56,892 nt of DNA from Geobacillus thermodenitrificans subsp. thermodenitrificans DSM 465 (GTDB lineage Bacteria > Bacillota > Bacilli > Bacillales > Anoxybacillaceae). The DNA lies in contig NZ_AYKT01000010.1 of the NCBI RefSeq assembly GCF_000496575.1, forward strand, positions 1 through 56,892, given 5' to 3'. Under the pieces are notes generated by a model. The model saw only the letters and a program-made list of their open reading frames with translations. It had not been told where the DNA came from and did not search any database. Made by a program: the position numbers and the translations under genes. Position 1 is the stretch's first letter. The number at the start of each line of letters is the position of its first letter. This document shows positions 8,690-17,791 of this stretch, in pieces.

Positions 8690-9253
8690 ATGATGACAAA
8701 AGACGAAGCAGCTCGTTTGCTTTCTATCTTGCTTCACGAATTGACGAAGCCTTGGCAGAAAGAAAAAGTCCATTCCGATGTGCTCGAAATCATTATGAAA
8801 CTGCGCATTCAAGCAACGGACGAGGAACAGTATATGAACGATTTGCTTAGCAATATCGCTTTTGCGAGCGAATCGGCGCACGCGTTAAAACAAATTTGGG
8901 GCTATATGCTGCGCGAGCAAACATTTTTGTCACCGGGTACGATCGAGGCAATGCTCACCGACGCCCAGCAGGCAATCCGACGCCAGTTGCCAGAGCTCAC
9001 CGATCGGTACAAACGCCCGTTTGCCGAAATCGACGATGCGGCAGAACGGAAACGTCAACTGGAACGCTCTTATAGCGCGTTGCTCTTGTTTAATCGAATC
9101 GCCACCGATTTTTTAATCGAATTCGGCCGGGAAGAAAACGAATCGGCTGCGCGTACGTTTTTCGCTGCTGATCCGAACGAACTGCTCGAAGTGTTCCATC
9201 ACCTTTGTGGCGTATACGCGAGCCGCTGGCTTGAGGGGCTTGAGGTGGATTAA
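8690..9253 (+). CDS. Hypothetical helical protein (187 aa)
   Basis: The start is ATG 8690 or the adjacent 8693, placed by GAAAGGA seven bases upstream; the frame is open to 8654. The protein is soluble, mostly helical and rich in Glu, Arg and Leu (TKDEAARLLSILLHELTKPW ...). No domain or catalytic motif is recognised. The preceding 300 bases (8392-8689) hold a CCCCC/GGGGG inverted repeat but no gene. Repeat copy B acts as its likely terminator. Confidence 0.65.
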   Translation: MMTKDEAARLLSILLHELTKPWQKEKVHSDVLEIIMKLRIQATDEEQYMNDLLSNIAFASESAHALKQIWGYMLREQTFLSPGTIEAMLTDAQQAIRRQLPELTDRYKRPFAEIDDAAERKRQLERSYSALLLFNRIATDFLIEFGREENESAARTFFAADPNELLEVFHHLCGVYASRWLEGLEVD

Positions 9254-9270
9254 TCAGCCGTTTCGGGCAA

Positions 9271-9376
9271 GGGGCTGACTCAACAGGATGTCTGTGCCCG
9301 CAAGTGAAACTTACCAATCCATTCAAGTGTATACCGTAGTGGAAAAGAGGGGCTCACTTGCTTTTGAGCCCCCCCT
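9271..9376. repeat. Dispersed repeat copy B, terminator-bearing
   Basis: It begins GGGGCTGACTCAACAGGATG and ends with the hairpin GGGGCTCA / TGAGCCCC around a CTTGCTTT-like loop. Layout, length and start match copies A (4491) and C (49385). It lies between two co-directional genes. Confidence 0.8.
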
Positions 9377-9452
9377 TCGCACTCGAACCGAATGGCTTTC
9401 TTTAGCCAAACAACCGTTTCCGACCAATTTCCTAGGATAGCTCCTTTCTCGT

Positions 9453-9532
9453 TTGACAACATTGTCCAGCCATGCTAATCTAAGCATTGAAAGGAATTTT
9501 TTAAATATTCCTTTAATTGAAAACGTATACAA
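9453..9532 (+). promoter_or_regulatory. Sigma-A promoter and cre site of the aldehyde dehydrogenase gene
   Basis: TTGACA (9453-9458), a 17-base spacer and TAATCT (9476-9481) form a good promoter. An inverted repeat AAAGGAAT/ATTCCTTT spans 9490-9514. TTGAAAACGTATACAA (9517-9532) matches the CcpA cre consensus WTGNAANCGNWNNCA at every position. It lies ~30 bases into the transcript, a position typical of roadblock repression by CcpA. The ATG follows at 9558. Confidence 0.8.
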
Positions 9533-9557
9533 CAATAAAATGAAAGGGGTATCGGGG

Positions 9558-11078
9558 ATGATTTACGCACAACCAGGCCAGCCAGGGGCGCTTGTCACGT
9601 TCAAAAAACGCTACGAAAACTTTATTGGCGGCAAATGGGTACCACCGGTGGACGGTGAGTATTTTGAAAACATCACACCGATCACCGGGCAGCCGTATTG
9701 CGAAGTGCCGCGCTCAAAAGCCGCCGATATTGAACTGGCGCTTGACGCTGCCCATGCCGCAAAAGAGGAGTGGGGACGCACGTCACCTGCAAAGCGCGCC
9801 CGTTTGTTGAACAAAATTGCCGATCGGATGGAAGAAAACTTAGAAATGCTCGCAGTGGCTGAAACGTGGGAAAACGGCAAACCGATTCGCGAAACATTGG
9901 CAGCTGACATTCCGCTTGCCATCGACCATTTCCGCTATTTTGCCAGCTGCATTCGCGCCCAAGAAGGCACCATTTCGGAAATCGATCATAACACGGTCGC
10001 CTACCACTTTAAAGAACCGCTCGGCGTTGTCGGGCAAATCATCCCATGGAACTTCCCGATTTTAATGGCGGCCTGGAAACTCGCGCCAGCCCTTGCGGCC
10101 GGTAACTGCGTCGTCTTAAAACCGGCGGAACAAACGCCGACGTCCATTCTCGTCCTCATCGAACTCATCGAAGATTTGCTTCCACCTGGCGTCGTCAACG
10201 TGGTGAACGGTTTTGGCTTGGAAGCCGGCAAGCCGCTCGCCTCAAACCCGCGTGTGGCGAAAGTGGCATTCACCGGCGAAACGACGACTGGACGTCTCAT
10301 CATGCAATACGCCTCGCAAAACATCGTTCCGGTTACGCTTGAGCTTGGCGGCAAGTCCCCGAACATTTTCTTTGCTGATGTAATGGAAAAAGATGATGAT
10401 TTTCTCGATAAAGCGCTCGAAGGGTTTACGATGTTCGCCTTAAACCAAGGTGAAGTGTGCACATGCCCATCACGCGCCCTCATCCACGAGTCGATTTACG
10501 ATGCTTTTATGGAACGGGCGCTTGAGCGCGTCAAACAAATTAAACAAGGCAACCCGCTTGATACTGAAACGATGATCGGCGCCCAAGCGTCGTCTGAGCA
10601 GCTCGAGAAAATTTTGTCATACATCGATATTGGCAAACAAGAAGGGGCCGAGTTGCTTGTAGGCGGTGAGCGGAACATGCTTGAAGGAGAGCTTGCCGGC
10701 GGGTACTATGTGAAGCCAACCATTTTCAAAGGCCATAACAAAATGCGTATTTTCCAAGAAGAAATTTTCGGACCGGTGTTGGCCGTCACGACGTTCAAAG
10801 ACAACGATGAAGCACTCGCGATTGCTAACGAGACGCTGTACGGCCTTGGTGCTGGTGTCTGGACGCGCGACATCAACACCGCGTACCGGTTCGGGCGCGG
10901 CATTCAAGCTGGCCGCGTTTGGACGAACTGCTACCACGTCTACCCAGCCCACGCCGCGTTTGGCGGCTACAAAATGTCCGGCATCGGCCGCGAAACACAC
11001 AAAATGATGCTCGACCATTACCAACAAACGAAAAATATGCTCGTCAGCTATTCGCCGAAAAAACTCGGCTTGTTCTAA
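9558..11078 (+). CDS. NAD-dependent aldehyde dehydrogenase (AldA/acetaldehyde dehydrogenase type)
   Basis: This 506-residue ALDH-superfamily enzyme oxidises an aldehyde to the acid. Visible are the NAD-binding region ([20 protein letters not shown]), the general base Glu in [13 protein letters not shown], the catalytic Cys in [13 protein letters not shown], and the C-terminal [14 protein letters not shown] 9558 has AAAGGGG upstream; an earlier in-frame ATG lies inside the -35 box and is rejected. A DUF779 gene follows, a pairing often seen with acetaldehyde/chloroacetaldehyde-type dehydrogenases. The substrate is probably acetaldehyde, by inference. The cre site suggests catabolite repression. 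Confidence 0.92.
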   Translation: MIYAQPGQPGALVTFKKRYENFIGGKWVPPVDGEYFENITPITGQPYCEVPRSKAADIELALDAAHAAKEEWGRTSPAKRARLLNKIADRMEENLEMLAVAETWENGKPIRETLAADIPLAIDHFRYFASCIRAQEGTISEIDHNTVAYHFKEPLGVVGQIIPWNFPILMAAWKLAPALAAGNCVVLKPAEQTPTSILVLIELIEDLLPPGVVNVVNGFGLEAGKPLASNPRVAKVAFTGETTTGRLIMQYASQNIVPVTLELGGKSPNIFFADVMEKDDDFLDKALEGFTMFALNQGEVCTCPSRALIHESIYDAFMERALERVKQIKQGNPLDTETMIGAQASSEQLEKILSYIDIGKQEGAELLVGGERNMLEGELAGGYYVKPTIFKGHNKMRIFQEEIFGPVLAVTTFKDNDEALAIANETLYGLGAGVWTRDINTAYRFGRGIQAGRVWTNCYHVYPAHAAFGGYKMSGIGRETHKMMLDHYQQTKNMLVSYSPKKLGLF

Positions 11079-11141
11079 TACTCACCCACCCACCCTTTCA
11101 TCGCCTCTTCGTTTTGAGGCGAATCCTCATCATTTTGCCAA

Positions 11142-11173
11142 GGTGTCCCGCTCTGTTCGGGACACCCTCTTTT
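11142..11173 (+). terminator. Terminator between aldehyde dehydrogenase and DUF779 genes
   Basis: GGTGTCCCG/CGGGACACC pairs around a seven-base loop and is followed by CTCTTTTG. A second, weaker hairpin (CGCCTC/GAGGCG) lies at 11102-11121. Confidence 0.8.
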
Positions 11174-11273
11174 GTCTTGATGACACTGTTGTTGTCTTGC
11201 TCATTGTCTGCCAAGCGGCGGCTACCGTCAATGTCGAAAATAAATCTATACGCATGCGAAAGAGGTGCACGGA

Positions 11274-11633
11274 ATGAGTGATGAACCGAAAGTTGTCGCC
11301 ACAGAAGCGGCGCTGGCGTTAATTGAAAAGCTGAAAGCGAAGTACGGCCCCCTTATGTTCCATCAATCTGGCGGCTGCTGCGATGGCAGTTCGCCAATGT
11401 GCTACCCGCTCGGCGAGCTGATCGTTGGCGATTCCGATATTCTACTTGGCGAAATCGGCGGCTGTCCGTTTTACATTGCCAAGGCGCAATACGAATATTG
11501 GAAGCATACGCAGCTGATTATCGATGTCGTTCCCGGGCGCGGCGGCATGTTTTCGCTTGAAGGCCCGGAAGGCGTTCGCTTTCTCACCCGCTCGCGCGTC
11601 TTCGGACAACCGTCGGATAAAAGCACGCCATAG
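11274..11633 (+). CDS. DUF779 domain-containing protein
   Basis: The start is ATG 11274 after AAAGAGG. The 119-residue protein has the DUF779 core FHQSGGCCDGSSPMCYPLG, whose Cys residues and the later GGCPFYI suggest metal binding. DUF779 genes repeatedly sit next to aldehyde dehydrogenases of this type, but their role is not established. Here a terminator separates the two genes, so expression may be partly independent. Confidence 0.85.
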   Translation: MSDEPKVVATEAALALIEKLKAKYGPLMFHQSGGCCDGSSPMCYPLGELIVGDSDILLGEIGGCPFYIAKAQYEYWKHTQLIIDVVPGRGGMFSLEGPEGVRFLTRSRVFGQPSDKSTP

Positions 11634-11839
11634 TTGCTGACAATGACCAAACATCGTCCAGGCCCACCGACCATATTAACCCGCGGCGCGCCCTAGGTCA
11701 TGGTCACCTCGGGATCGTGTCATTTCACCGTTCACAACCATAGCCGGCCTCCATCCGGGAGAGGGGACGCAGCCATGAGTGAAGTGGTTAATGCGAACAG
11801 ACAAACAGTATGGTCAGGATGCCCCCTGCTAGACATACA

Positions 11840-11874
11840 AAAGGACCGTGCCGATTCCAATCGACACGGTCCTT
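11840..11874 (-). terminator. Terminator of the DHA2 efflux operon
   Basis: AAGGACCGTG / CACGGTCCTT stem. Read on the minus strand it follows the transporter stop and is trailed by TTTTGTATG. The rest of 11634-11913 shows no gene. Confidence 0.85.
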
Positions 11875-11913
11875 CACTTTCATTCTCCTCCGCCTGTCGC
11901 GGAGTTTTTTCTT

Positions 11914-13521
11914 TTATTCGGCCTGCTTCATCTTTTTCATCGCCTCGTCCCGGTCGGAAAGCGTAATCCGCTTTAAGCCGAACACGAACAGCAAGCCCAC
12001 CGCAATAAACACAAGCCCAAACAAAAAGACAGCTTGCAGTGAATCAACGAGCGACTGTTTCAATACCGGCACGAACATGTCGCGCAGTGCGGCCGGAATA
12101 TTCTTCATCGCTTCCGGGCTGAGCAAGACGGAATACAGCCCTTGCGGATCGTTATGAATCATATCCGCAAATCGGTCAACAAGCCCTTGCGCCTGTCCCG
12201 GCAACGCTTCAAGCTTTGGCATCAATCGTTCATCAAGCAAAGCGCTTGAGCGATGGTTCATGATGGCGCCAAGAACGGTCATGCCGAATGTCCCGCCGAT
12301 TGAGCGGAAAAATTGGCTTGAAGACGTCACCACGCCAAGCTCCGATTTTGGAAAGCTTTCTTGCAAAGCGAGCGTTAAAATCGGCATCACAAGCCCTGTG
12401 CCGAGCCCGAGTATGATCATATATACTGTTGCTGTCCATTTGGACGTATCGACATCCATCGTGCTAAGCAAACCGAACGCCGCCAACATAATGGCCATAC
12501 CGATGATCAGCTGTGTTTTCACGCCAATTCGGTAGACGAGTCGACCGCCAACGACACTGCCGATAATCATCGTAACCATCATCGGTGTCATGATCGTTCC
12601 TGACTCTGTGGCGCTCACCCCAACCACGCCTTGCATAAAAAACGGAACAAACATAATGGCTCCGAACATGCCGACGCTCATGAAAAAGCCGATGCCGTTC
12701 AACAACGTAAACGTCCGATTGCGAAAGAGCCAAAGCGGGATGATCGGCTCGTCAGCCCGTTTTTCTGCCCAAATGAACAAGGCGAAAAAGATCACCGCCG
12801 CCGCAAACAGCGAGATGATTTGCCATGAGCCCCACGCATATTGGTCACCGCCAAACGTCAACCCAAGCAACAAGCTGACGACTCCCGCCGTCAGCGTCGC
12901 CATTCCGGCAACGTCAAATTTCACCGGCCCTTCAGCTTTATATTTGCTTAAGCCCATCGCGATCAGCACTGTTGCTAAAATACCAACCGGCAAGTTAATA
13001 TAAAACACCCAACGCCAGTTCAAATGGTCAACGATAAAGCCGCCGATTTGTGGACCTAGCACTGAAGCAAGGCCGTACAAACCGCCGAACACCCCTTGCC
13101 ATTTCGCACGCTCTTTCCCCGTAAACACGTCACCAACGACAATCATCGCCATCGGCATCATAATTCCGCCGCCGATTCCTTGAATGCCGCGGTAAATAAT
13201 AAGCTGGGTCATATCGTTGGCCATGCCACAAAGTGCAGAGCCGGCCATAAAAATGACAAGCCCACTCACATACACGAGACGCCGTCCAAGCAAGTCGGCG
13301 AGCTTACCAGCGATCGGCACGACAGTCGTCGATGTCAACATATACGCTGTCGTCAGCCATGTCATCACGCCAAGCCCGCCGAGCTCTCCCACGATGCGCG
13401 GCATCGCTGTTCCGACGATCGTCCCTTCAAGTGCTGCAAACAACATAGCGATAATGAGTCCCGTAATAAGCAGCGGACGATGCCGGATCGTACTTGCTGG
13501 CGCTGCTAATGCTTTTTCCAT
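11914..13521 (-). CDS. DHA2-family (EmrB/QacA-type) MFS multidrug efflux transporter
   Basis: The 535-residue membrane protein has about 14 hydrophobic segments. MFS motif A (GKLADLLGRRLVYVSG) follows TM2. Antiporter motif C-like GLASVLGPQIGG lies in TM5. These mark proton-driven drug export of the EmrB/QacA kind. It lies 11 bases downstream of the tetR-type gene, so the two are one operon and the regulator probably controls its own efflux pump. The substrate cannot be predicted. Confidence 0.92.
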   Translation of the reverse strand: MEKALAAPASTIRHRPLLITGLIIAMLFAALEGTIVGTAMPRIVGELGGLGVMTWLTTAYMLTSTTVVPIAGKLADLLGRRLVYVSGLVIFMAGSALCGMANDMTQLIIYRGIQGIGGGIMMPMAMIVVGDVFTGKERAKWQGVFGGLYGLASVLGPQIGGFIVDHLNWRWVFYINLPVGILATVLIAMGLSKYKAEGPVKFDVAGMATLTAGVVSLLLGLTFGGDQYAWGSWQIISLFAAAVIFFALFIWAEKRADEPIIPLWLFRNRTFTLLNGIGFFMSVGMFGAIMFVPFFMQGVVGVSATESGTIMTPMMVTMIIGSVVGGRLVYRIGVKTQLIIGMAIMLAAFGLLSTMDVDTSKWTATVYMIILGLGTGLVMPILTLALQESFPKSELGVVTSSSQFFRSIGGTFGMTVLGAIMNHRSSALLDERLMPKLEALPGQAQGLVDRFADMIHNDPQGLYSVLLSPEAMKNIPAALRDMFVPVLKQSLVDSLQAVFLFGLVFIAVGLLFVFGLKRITLSDRDEAMKKMKQAE

Positions 13522-13532
13522 CTGTCTCTCTC

Positions 13533-14426
13533 CTATCCATTCAATTGTTGATACGTTTTAATTTCTTGGCTCAGCTCGGCCAAGGCCTCCGCGAGCGAGG
13601 GCGCTTGTTGATGGCGCAAATATAAAAGCAGCGCATCGACCAGATAGGCGCGCGGCGGCTCATGACGCCCGAGCAGCTCTTCTTCGAGCGCGTCGACCGC
13701 CTCAAGCACATCATCCGCCTTCTTCGAGCCAAGTTCCTTCGCCGCCTCCCGAACGGCGGAAAACGCCGAAGCAAGACGCTCTCGTCGCTTTTGTCGCTCG
13801 CGCTCTTCCAATTCTATCCACGAGGCAAATGACTCCTTCGTCAACAGTGGACGTTCATCTGCCGCAAAGCTGTCGATGATCGCATCGAAGCGCCGCATGA
13901 GAAAGCGAGCTACCTCCTCAGCGTCGAACGACTCCTCGTGGAAAAAGAAATAAAACAAATATTGTCGGATGACACCGTTCACGATCATCGCCACATCATA
14001 AAGATGTGGCTCGACTACCTCCCCATATACGTCTTTGAGACGCGAACAATACCATAAAAAGAGCCGCCCATGTTGGCAGAACATATACTGCTCAATTTCC
14101 GGATTGACTTTTGGCAGCTGTTCCGACATGATCATATGCAAAAACTCTTTGTATTGGCGGACATGCGAAAAATGAGCAGCCAGCTGGCGGACGAACTGTT
14201 CTTTTTCTGACCCGCCAACCGCTGCTGTCAAATCGGCCATCATCTTCTCACTATAATACTTCAGTACCACCAACAACAATTCTTCTTTCGAAGTAAAATG
14301 ATGGTAAAACGCCCCTTTGGAAATGCCCCATGCCTCAACTAAATCTTGAATCGATGTCGCATGATACCCTTTTTGAGCAAACAACTTCATCGCTGTTTCG
14401 ATAAATTGAACGCGCCGTTCATCCAT
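13533..14426 (-). CDS. TetR/AcrR-family regulator of the efflux operon
   Basis: The N-terminal ~50 residues are a TetR helix-turn-helix: FIETAMKLFAQKGYHATSIQ, then GISKGAFYHHFTSKEELLL. The remaining ~240 residues are a helical ligand/dimer domain, longer than the usual 150. A Glu/Arg-rich coiled-coil-like stretch lies near 205-260. Its ATG overlaps the stop codon of the 46-codon ORF upstream, so translation is probably coupled. The likely operators are the three TGAC-N6-GTCA sites at 14583-14696. Confidence 0.92.
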   Translation of the reverse strand: MDERRVQFIETAMKLFAQKGYHATSIQDLVEAWGISKGAFYHHFTSKEELLLVVLKYYSEKMMADLTAAVGGSEKEQFVRQLAAHFSHVRQYKEFLHMIMSEQLPKVNPEIEQYMFCQHGRLFLWYCSRLKDVYGEVVEPHLYDVAMIVNGVIRQYLFYFFFHEESFDAEEVARFLMRRFDAIIDSFAADERPLLTKESFASWIELEERERQKRRERLASAFSAVREAAKELGSKKADDVLEAVDALEEELLGRHEPPRAYLVDALLLYLRHQQAPSLAEALAELSQEIKTYQQLNG

Positions 14427-14559
14427 GGCAATCGCTCATTCCTTCCCTATTCGCCGCCTCCCATTGCCGATAAGATGGCAACAATGCGCGTGGCTTTACA
14501 AAATCAGCCCGCACCCCACGCTGCCGTAACCATTCAATCAATTGACGGACATCGCCCAT
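14419..14559 (-). CDS. Small leader ORF (46 aa) coupled to the tetR-type gene
   Basis: ATG 14559 has GGAGG eight bases upstream. It encodes MGDVRQLIEWLRQRGVRADF and ends ANREGMSDCHG, with the stop TGA inside the ATGGATGA start of the regulator. It is the first gene after the TATAAT promoter. No family is recognised. It may be a genuine small protein or a translational-coupling leader. Confidence 0.55.
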   Translation of the reverse strand: MGDVRQLIEWLRQRGVRADFVKPRALLPSYRQWEAANREGMSDCHG

Positions 14560-14582
14560 TGTCCTCGCCTCCATACGCTCTA

Positions 14583-14696
14583 TGACCAAACAGTCAACGC
14601 TATTATAAACAACGATTATCAATTTATGCAACTAAAAAATCATGGTTTTTTGACCGGACAGTCACGAATATAAATAGTTTTTTGAACATACGGTCA
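14583..14696. promoter_or_regulatory. Promoter and three TetR-type operators of the efflux operon
   Basis: Minus-strand promoter: TTGCAT, 18 bases, TATAAT (around 14605-14632). Three 14-base sites share the pattern TGAM-N6-GTCA: TGACCAAACAGTCA (14583-14596), TGACCGGACAGTCA (14651-14664) and TGAACATACGGTCA (14683-14696). One lies just downstream of the -10 box and two lie upstream. They are the obvious operators for the TetR-family protein of this operon. Confidence 0.75.
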
Positions 14697-14718
14697 AAGA
14701 GACGGATCGCCAACAAAA

Positions 14719-14758
14719 ACGGCCGTCCATAGCCCTGCAAAAGGCCATGAACAGCCGT
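14719..14758 (-). terminator. Terminator of the ROK kinase gene
   Basis: On the minus strand ACGGCTGTTCATGGCC pairs imperfectly with GGGCTATGGACGGCCGT. TTTTTGTTGG follows. It lies 8 bases beyond the kinase stop codon. Confidence 0.8.
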
Positions 14759-14765
14759 CATCCTA

Positions 14766-15638
14766 CTATTCCAACGCTGCGGCAGCAAGCGCCAAGGCTC
14801 CTGAAATGCCAGCATTATCGCCTAACCCCGGAAGGACGATATACTCCTCAATGTTTGTAAGAACTGCCTCGTGCTGAATATAGCCGCCAAGCCACTCCTG
14901 CACATAGCGATGGACTAACGGCAGCACGTGCGTCTGTTTCATGACACCGCCACCAACAATCACTTTTTCCGGTGATAAAATGAGAATATAGTCAGCAATA
15001 GCTTGAGCTAAGTAAAACGCTTCAAGCTCCCACACCTCATTGCGCGCAGCCAATTCTGCTCCCTTTTTCCCCCAGCGCCGCTCGATCGCCGGGCCAGACG
15101 CCATCCCTTCTAAGCAGTCGCCATGGTACGGGCATATGCCGGCAAACGCATCATCCGGATGACGGCGGACAACAATATGCCCCATTTCCGGATGAAGCAG
15201 CCCATGAAGCAGCCGCCCTTCCACCACCGCGCCAACGCCAATACCGGTTCCGACCGTCATATAGAGGCAGCTGTCCAGCCCTTGCGCCGCCCCCCATCGC
15301 AGCTCGCCGAGCGCCGCCGCGTTCACGTCCGTATCAAAACCGATCGGTACCGGAAAATGTTGTTTCAGTGTGCCAACAAAATCGAAATTCGTCCACGCCT
15401 GTTTCGGCGTGCTCGTAATATAGCCGTACGTCAGGCTGCTAGGACGCAGATCGATCGGGCCAAACGACCCGACGCCGATCGCCTCAATGCCATGCGGACG
15501 GAAAAACTCGATGACATTGGCCATTGTCTCTTCTGGCACGGTCGTTGGAAACACCTCTCGCTTGTGAATTCTCCCGTGCTCATCACCAACAGCGCAGACA
15601 AATTTCGTCCCCCCAGCTTCAATCGCTCCTAGAATCAT
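14766..15638 (-). CDS. ROK-family sugar kinase (fructokinase/mannokinase type)
   Basis: The start is ATG 15638 after GAAAGAGGGG. The 290-residue enzyme begins MILGAIEAGGTKFVCAVGDE, the ROK phosphate-binding start. It carries DTDVNAAALGE, the catalytic Asp region, and TVGTGIGVGAVV. A His/Cys cluster (HPEMGHIVVRRH, then CPYHGDCLEG) gives the ROK zinc site. It closely resembles the GmuE/ScrK-like fructokinases, some of which also take mannose or glucose. Because a glucose/mannose-type ABC importer follows on the same strand, it may phosphorylate the imported free sugar (inference). Confidence 0.87.
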   Translation of the reverse strand: MILGAIEAGGTKFVCAVGDEHGRIHKREVFPTTVPEETMANVIEFFRPHGIEAIGVGSFGPIDLRPSSLTYGYITSTPKQAWTNFDFVGTLKQHFPVPIGFDTDVNAAALGELRWGAAQGLDSCLYMTVGTGIGVGAVVEGRLLHGLLHPEMGHIVVRRHPDDAFAGICPYHGDCLEGMASGPAIERRWGKKGAELAARNEVWELEAFYLAQAIADYILILSPEKVIVGGGVMKQTHVLPLVHRYVQEWLGGYIQHEAVLTNIEEYIVLPGLGDNAGISGALALAAAALE

Positions 15639-15873
15639 GTGTTTCCCCTCTTTCTTCACTTGTTCTGCTCTTATCTTAATAGAAAGGGACTCAACGGTAA
15701 ACTGAAAAGGGGCATCAAGCGTACTTCTCTTTTTGCCATCACCGATCAAACGTGAACGGCTATTCTTTTGCGATTTTTACAAGCGATGTCCACTTATCTG
15801 CTGCTGAAAGAAAAGGCGCCCATATCATCAGAGAGCGGCAAATGAATATTGTTGCCACTATTTTTACCAAACG

Positions 15874-15900
15874 AAAAAGAGCCGCCAACAAGGCAGCTCC
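15874..15900 (-). terminator. Terminator of the sugar ABC transporter operon
   Basis: GAGCTGCC / GGCGGCTC around a five-base loop, with TTTTTCG on the minus strand. It lies 32 bases after the stop of the last permease gene. Confidence 0.85.
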
Positions 15901-15931
15901 TCCTGACACACCTGTTGCCCTTTCCACCAAC

Positions 15932-16753
15932 TCACCCTTTCACCGAGCCGGCAAGCAGTCCACGGACGAAGTATTTGCCAAGGAAGATGTATACGAACAA
16001 CGTTGGCAGTGCAGCCAACAAAGCGCCGGCCATTTGTACGTTCCACTGGACAATTTGACTGCCGGATAAGTTTTGCAAGGCAACCATGATCGGTTGTTTG
16101 TCCGACGTCGTGATCGTCACGGCAAACAAAAACTCATTCCAAATATTCGTAAACTGCCAAATAGCAACAACGACAAATCCGGTGATCGACAACGGCAGCA
16201 TAATGTAACGGAAAATGCGGACAAACCCGGCGCCGTCGATTTTCGCCGATTCGATCATCTCATCCGGAATGGCGGCGTAAAAATTGCGGAACATCAGTGT
16301 TGTGATCGGGATGCCGTAGACAACATGGACGAACACCAGCCCCGGAATCGTGTTGTACAACCCGATTTCGCGCAAAAATTGAATCAACGGGATTAAGATG
16401 CTTTGATATGGAATGAACATGCCAAATAAAATAAGCGTAAATAGCGTATCCGCCCCTTTAAACTTCCACTTCGATAGCACATATCCGTTGAGTGACCCTA
16501 GCAATGCGGATAGCAGTGTCGCTGGTACGACAAGCAAAATCGAGTTCCAAAAGTTTGGAGCCAGTTTCTCAAATGCGGTCGCATAGCTGCTCCAATCGAC
16601 CGCCGACGGCAGTTTCCACATATCAGCCAATGTCACTTCATCGAGCGGTTTTAAGCTCGTCACAATCATGACATACACTGGCAAGAGGAAAAATACGCTC
16701 ATCGCCAGTGCAAGCAGATACAAAAATGGCCGCGCCCATAACTGTTTCGCCAT
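15932..16753 (-). CDS. ABC sugar transporter permease (MalG type)
   Basis: The 273-residue membrane protein has six hydrophobic segments. The cytoplasmic coupling loop carries the EAA-like motif, here [20 protein letters not shown]. It is one of two permeases of a CUT1-family importer. Its ATG shares one base with the stop of the upstream permease gene (TAATG), so they are translationally coupled. No ATPase gene is present; such systems usually share an MsmX-type ATPase encoded elsewhere. Confidence 0.93.
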   Translation of the reverse strand: MAKQLWARPFLYLLALAMSVFFLLPVYVMIVTSLKPLDEVTLADMWKLPSAVDWSSYATAFEKLAPNFWNSILLVVPATLLSALLGSLNGYVLSKWKFKGADTLFTLILFGMFIPYQSILIPLIQFLREIGLYNTIPGLVFVHVVYGIPITTLMFRNFYAAIPDEMIESAKIDGAGFVRIFRYIMLPLSITGFVVVAIWQFTNIWNEFLFAVTITTSDKQPIMVALQNLSGSQIVQWNVQMAGALLAALPTLFVYIFLGKYFVRGLLAGSVKG

Positions 16754-17724
16754 TACGATTCCCCCTTGCGGCTCGAGATGAGATACGGAACGATAAAAAT
16801 GGCGACCGACAGCAACATCACAATCGCAATCGCCGCTCCGTTCGCATAATAATTGCCGCGGAACGTCGTTTCAAACATATACACTCCGGGCACATCAGTG
16901 ACAAAGTTCGCACCCGGTCCGGTCATGGCGTAAATTAAATCAAAAATTTTCAGTGAAATGTGCGCCATAATGATGATGACACTGACCGTAATCGGCCGCA
17001 ACAACGGCAAAATGATTTTCCAATACAATTGAAGCTCGGTCGCTCCATCCATTCGCGCCGCTTCGCGCACTTCATCCGGAATCGCACGCAAGCCGGCCAA
17101 ATACATGGCGACGGCAAAACCGGTCATTTGCCAGACCGCTGCCACCACAACCGCAATCATCGCCAATGGAATGCCAAATTCGATTTTGCCCCATTGAAAT
17201 CCGCCTAAGATCGTTGTATCCGTATACCATTTGGAATCCAGGCCAAGCGGTTTTAAGAACAAGTTCACGCCCGTTGACGGGTTAAACAACCATTGCCACA
17301 CCACCCCGGTCACAACAAAGGATAAGGCCATCGGGAAAAAGAAAATGTTGCGAAACAACGATTCCCCTCGCAGCTTTTGGTCAAGCAAAATGGCAAGCAG
17401 TTGGCCGAGCACAATCACGACGGCGATAAACAGCACTGTAAATACGATCGTATTGCGCAAATCAGCTTGAAAGCGGAAATCTTGGAATAAATACTGATAA
17501 TTTTTCAGCCCGGCGAATGACCAATCCGGAACGAGCGAATTCCAATTGCTTACCGAAACATATCCTGTCCAACCGATAAATCCATAAACAAATAGGAAAA
17601 TGAGCACGACCGACGGCGCCAAAAACGCTGTTGCCAGCCAATGATCAGCTGTCCATTTTCGCTTTTTCCGCGCCACAGGAACGGTCGTCGTTTCTTTCGC
17701 TGGCGCGATTTTTACCGTTTCCAT
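16753..17724 (-). CDS. ABC sugar transporter permease (MalF type)
   Basis: The MalF-like partner has 323 residues and about six TM segments after a basic N-terminal tail ([20 protein letters not shown]). Its EAA loop reads [20 protein letters not shown]. Three consecutive ATG codons follow AAGGAGGG; the third (17724) has the best spacing. It lies between the binding-protein gene and the second permease in one operon. Confidence 0.92.
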   Translation of the reverse strand: METVKIAPAKETTTVPVARKKRKWTADHWLATAFLAPSVVLIFLFVYGFIGWTGYVSVSNWNSLVPDWSFAGLKNYQYLFQDFRFQADLRNTIVFTVLFIAVVIVLGQLLAILLDQKLRGESLFRNIFFFPMALSFVVTGVVWQWLFNPSTGVNLFLKPLGLDSKWYTDTTILGGFQWGKIEFGIPLAMIAVVVAAVWQMTGFAVAMYLAGLRAIPDEVREAARMDGATELQLYWKIILPLLRPITVSVIIIMAHISLKIFDLIYAMTGPGANFVTDVPGVYMFETTFRGNYYANGAAIAIVMLLSVAIFIVPYLISSRKGES

Positions 17725-17791
17725 CATCATCCCTCCTTGCGATGAATACGAGAAAAGGGGAGGAGAATGGCTCCCGTCCCCTTTTCCTTCA

